Assembly (NCBI GenBank): GCA_016745315.1
Contig: CP066886.1
Coordinates: 6,200,501-6,264,500 of the forward strand
Direction of reading: 5' to 3'
Length of the DNA: 64,000 nt
DNA from: Arthrospira sp. PCC 9108
Lineage (GTDB): Bacteria; Cyanobacteriota; Cyanobacteriia; Cyanobacteriales; Microcoleaceae
Shown here one piece after another: positions 63,269 through 64,000 of the stretch (position 1 is the stretch's first letter; every line of letters begins with the position of its first letter). A program made the translations under genes and the position numbers. Under the pieces are notes generated by a model that worked only from the letters and a program-made list of their open reading frames with translations, searched no databases and was not told the origin of the DNA.

Positions 63269-64000
63269 ATGCTTATGTTTGTGAAGTTTATTTTAAGCCT
63301 AGTAATAATTTTTGGGGTGATTTTCTCTGTCGAACAACCAGTTCTTTCTGCCAATGATCCTGAGCATACTTATTTGGATATGCAGCTTAGGCAGTTAATT
63401 AATTCGATCGCCCCTAATAATAGTGGTTATCAGTATTTTATTCTACCTGATTCAGAAAATCTTAGTGCAATACCTTTTGATCCTCAAAATGAATTAACAA
63501 AAGAAAAAATTTATCTTGGTCAAATGCTGTTCCATGAAACGGCTTTGTCTATTAATCCAATTAATAGTAAACATTGGCAGGAAGCAAGCTGTGCATCTTG
63601 TCATTTTGCAGAAGCTGGATTTAGATCAAATTTGCCACAAGCATTAGGAACAGGAGGAATAGGAGCAGGTAAATTGCGACATCCAGATCCCGATGCTTTC
63701 CCTGCTGAAATTGATAAGCAAAATATTTTAGCTCCATCTGTATTAAACAGTGCTTACCAAAAAGCAATGTTATGGAATGGGCGTGCAGGCTCTACTGGAG
63801 TTAATGGCAAAGAGAAGCTAATTCAGAGCTTCGATATTAATAGATTTAAGCTGGATGGGTTAGAAACCCAGGCCATTAGTGCAATGAACGTCCATAAATT
63901 AGGAACAGCCGCGATCGCTCTCATACCTGAATACCAAAAGCTATTTGCTAGTGCTTTTCCTGATCGCCCTTATGTAGGATCAGAAGTTGAAGACTTGAAA
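63269..64000 (+). CDS. Cytochrome c peroxidase-like di-heme protein (3' truncated by window edge)
   Basis: From the ATG at 63269 the frame is open to the window end (244 residues). A signal segment (FILSLVIIFGVIFSVEQPVL) is followed by TKEKIYLGQMLFHETALS and a heme site CASCHFAEAG, then WNGRAGSTG and GLETQAISAMNVHK. The pattern matches the first half of bacterial di-heme cytochrome c peroxidases and MauG/MbnH-like proteins. The second CxxCH and the ligands should lie beyond the window. It follows the last paralog by 32 bases; whether it belongs to the same system is unclear. Confidence 0.78.
   Translation, partial: MLMFVKFILSLVIIFGVIFSVEQPVLSANDPEHTYLDMQLRQLINSIAPNNSGYQYFILPDSENLSAIPFDPQNELTKEKIYLGQMLFHETALSINPINSKHWQEASCASCHFAEAGFRSNLPQALGTGGIGAGKLRHPDPDAFPAEIDKQNILAPSVLNSAYQKAMLWNGRAGSTGVNGKEKLIQSFDINRFKLDGLETQAISAMNVHKLGTAAIALIPEYQKLFASAFPDRPYVGSEVEDLK

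Overview
The window looks like a filamentous cyanobacterial chromosome, most likely the Arthrospira/Limnospira (Spirulina) group. Support: abundant HIP1 octamers (GCGATCGC), ndhH, cyanobacteria-specific families (DUF3352, DUF928 beside CHASE2, FHA-ABC proteins, GUN4 and ARC6-like domains), and a truncated KdpD of cyanobacterial type. The genus is an inference from gene content.

Bases 1-24.7 kb are ordinary core genome: the end of a Rieske-type oxygenase, a DUF3352 protein, an LCP-family glycopolymer transferase, rpe, a CHASE2 nucleotide cyclase with a DUF928 partner, a PlsC-like acyltransferase, a sugar ABC permease, an M14-type deacylase, a Ski2-like helicase, mnmE, an AIM24-like protein, ndhH, rsmH, a SpoIIE phosphatase/anti-sigma kinase pair and queG.

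Bases 24.7-28.5 kb are decaying. An IS607-type element has nonsense codons in its serine recombinase and frameshifts in TnpB. KdpD is intact, but kdpC is frameshifted and only the last codons of a kdpF-like gene remain.

Bases about 28.53-43.4 kb are an AT-rich element in which I saw no HIP1 sites. It has minus-strand spike/fibre-like genes, a divergent plus-strand array of unfamiliar proteins, two short genes bracketed by strong inverted repeats, a PD-(D/E)XK-like nuclease and a P-loop ATPase. I recognise no integrase, terminase, portal or capsid gene. A group II intron sits antisense in the fibre gene, and several other genes carry premature in-frame stops, so the element appears to be a decaying, unclassified virus-like or satellite-like element.

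Bases 43.4-44.24 kb are non-coding and include an H-type pseudoknot-like fold. They are followed by an FHA-ABC transporter gene that has lost its 3' end.

Bases 46.2-64 kb form a signalling island: a Ser/Thr kinase with an ARC6-like tail, a membrane-anchored beta-lactamase-like protein, a membrane-anchored GUN4 protein, 69-bp tandem repeats, a solitary ParB, then a TerY-P-like triad (vWA, PP2C, kinase with zinc ribbon). A second, sequence-identical group II intron follows in sense orientation. Next come a remarkable vWA protein with a second vWA domain nested inside it, a membrane protein, and a family of secreted paralogs sharing an unfamiliar domain with that membrane protein. The window ends inside a cytochrome c peroxidase-like gene. 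The TerY-like cluster plus its secreted paralog family is my best candidate for an undescribed system: cytosolic vWA/phosphatase/kinase signalling coupled through a membrane protein to a set of exported proteins.
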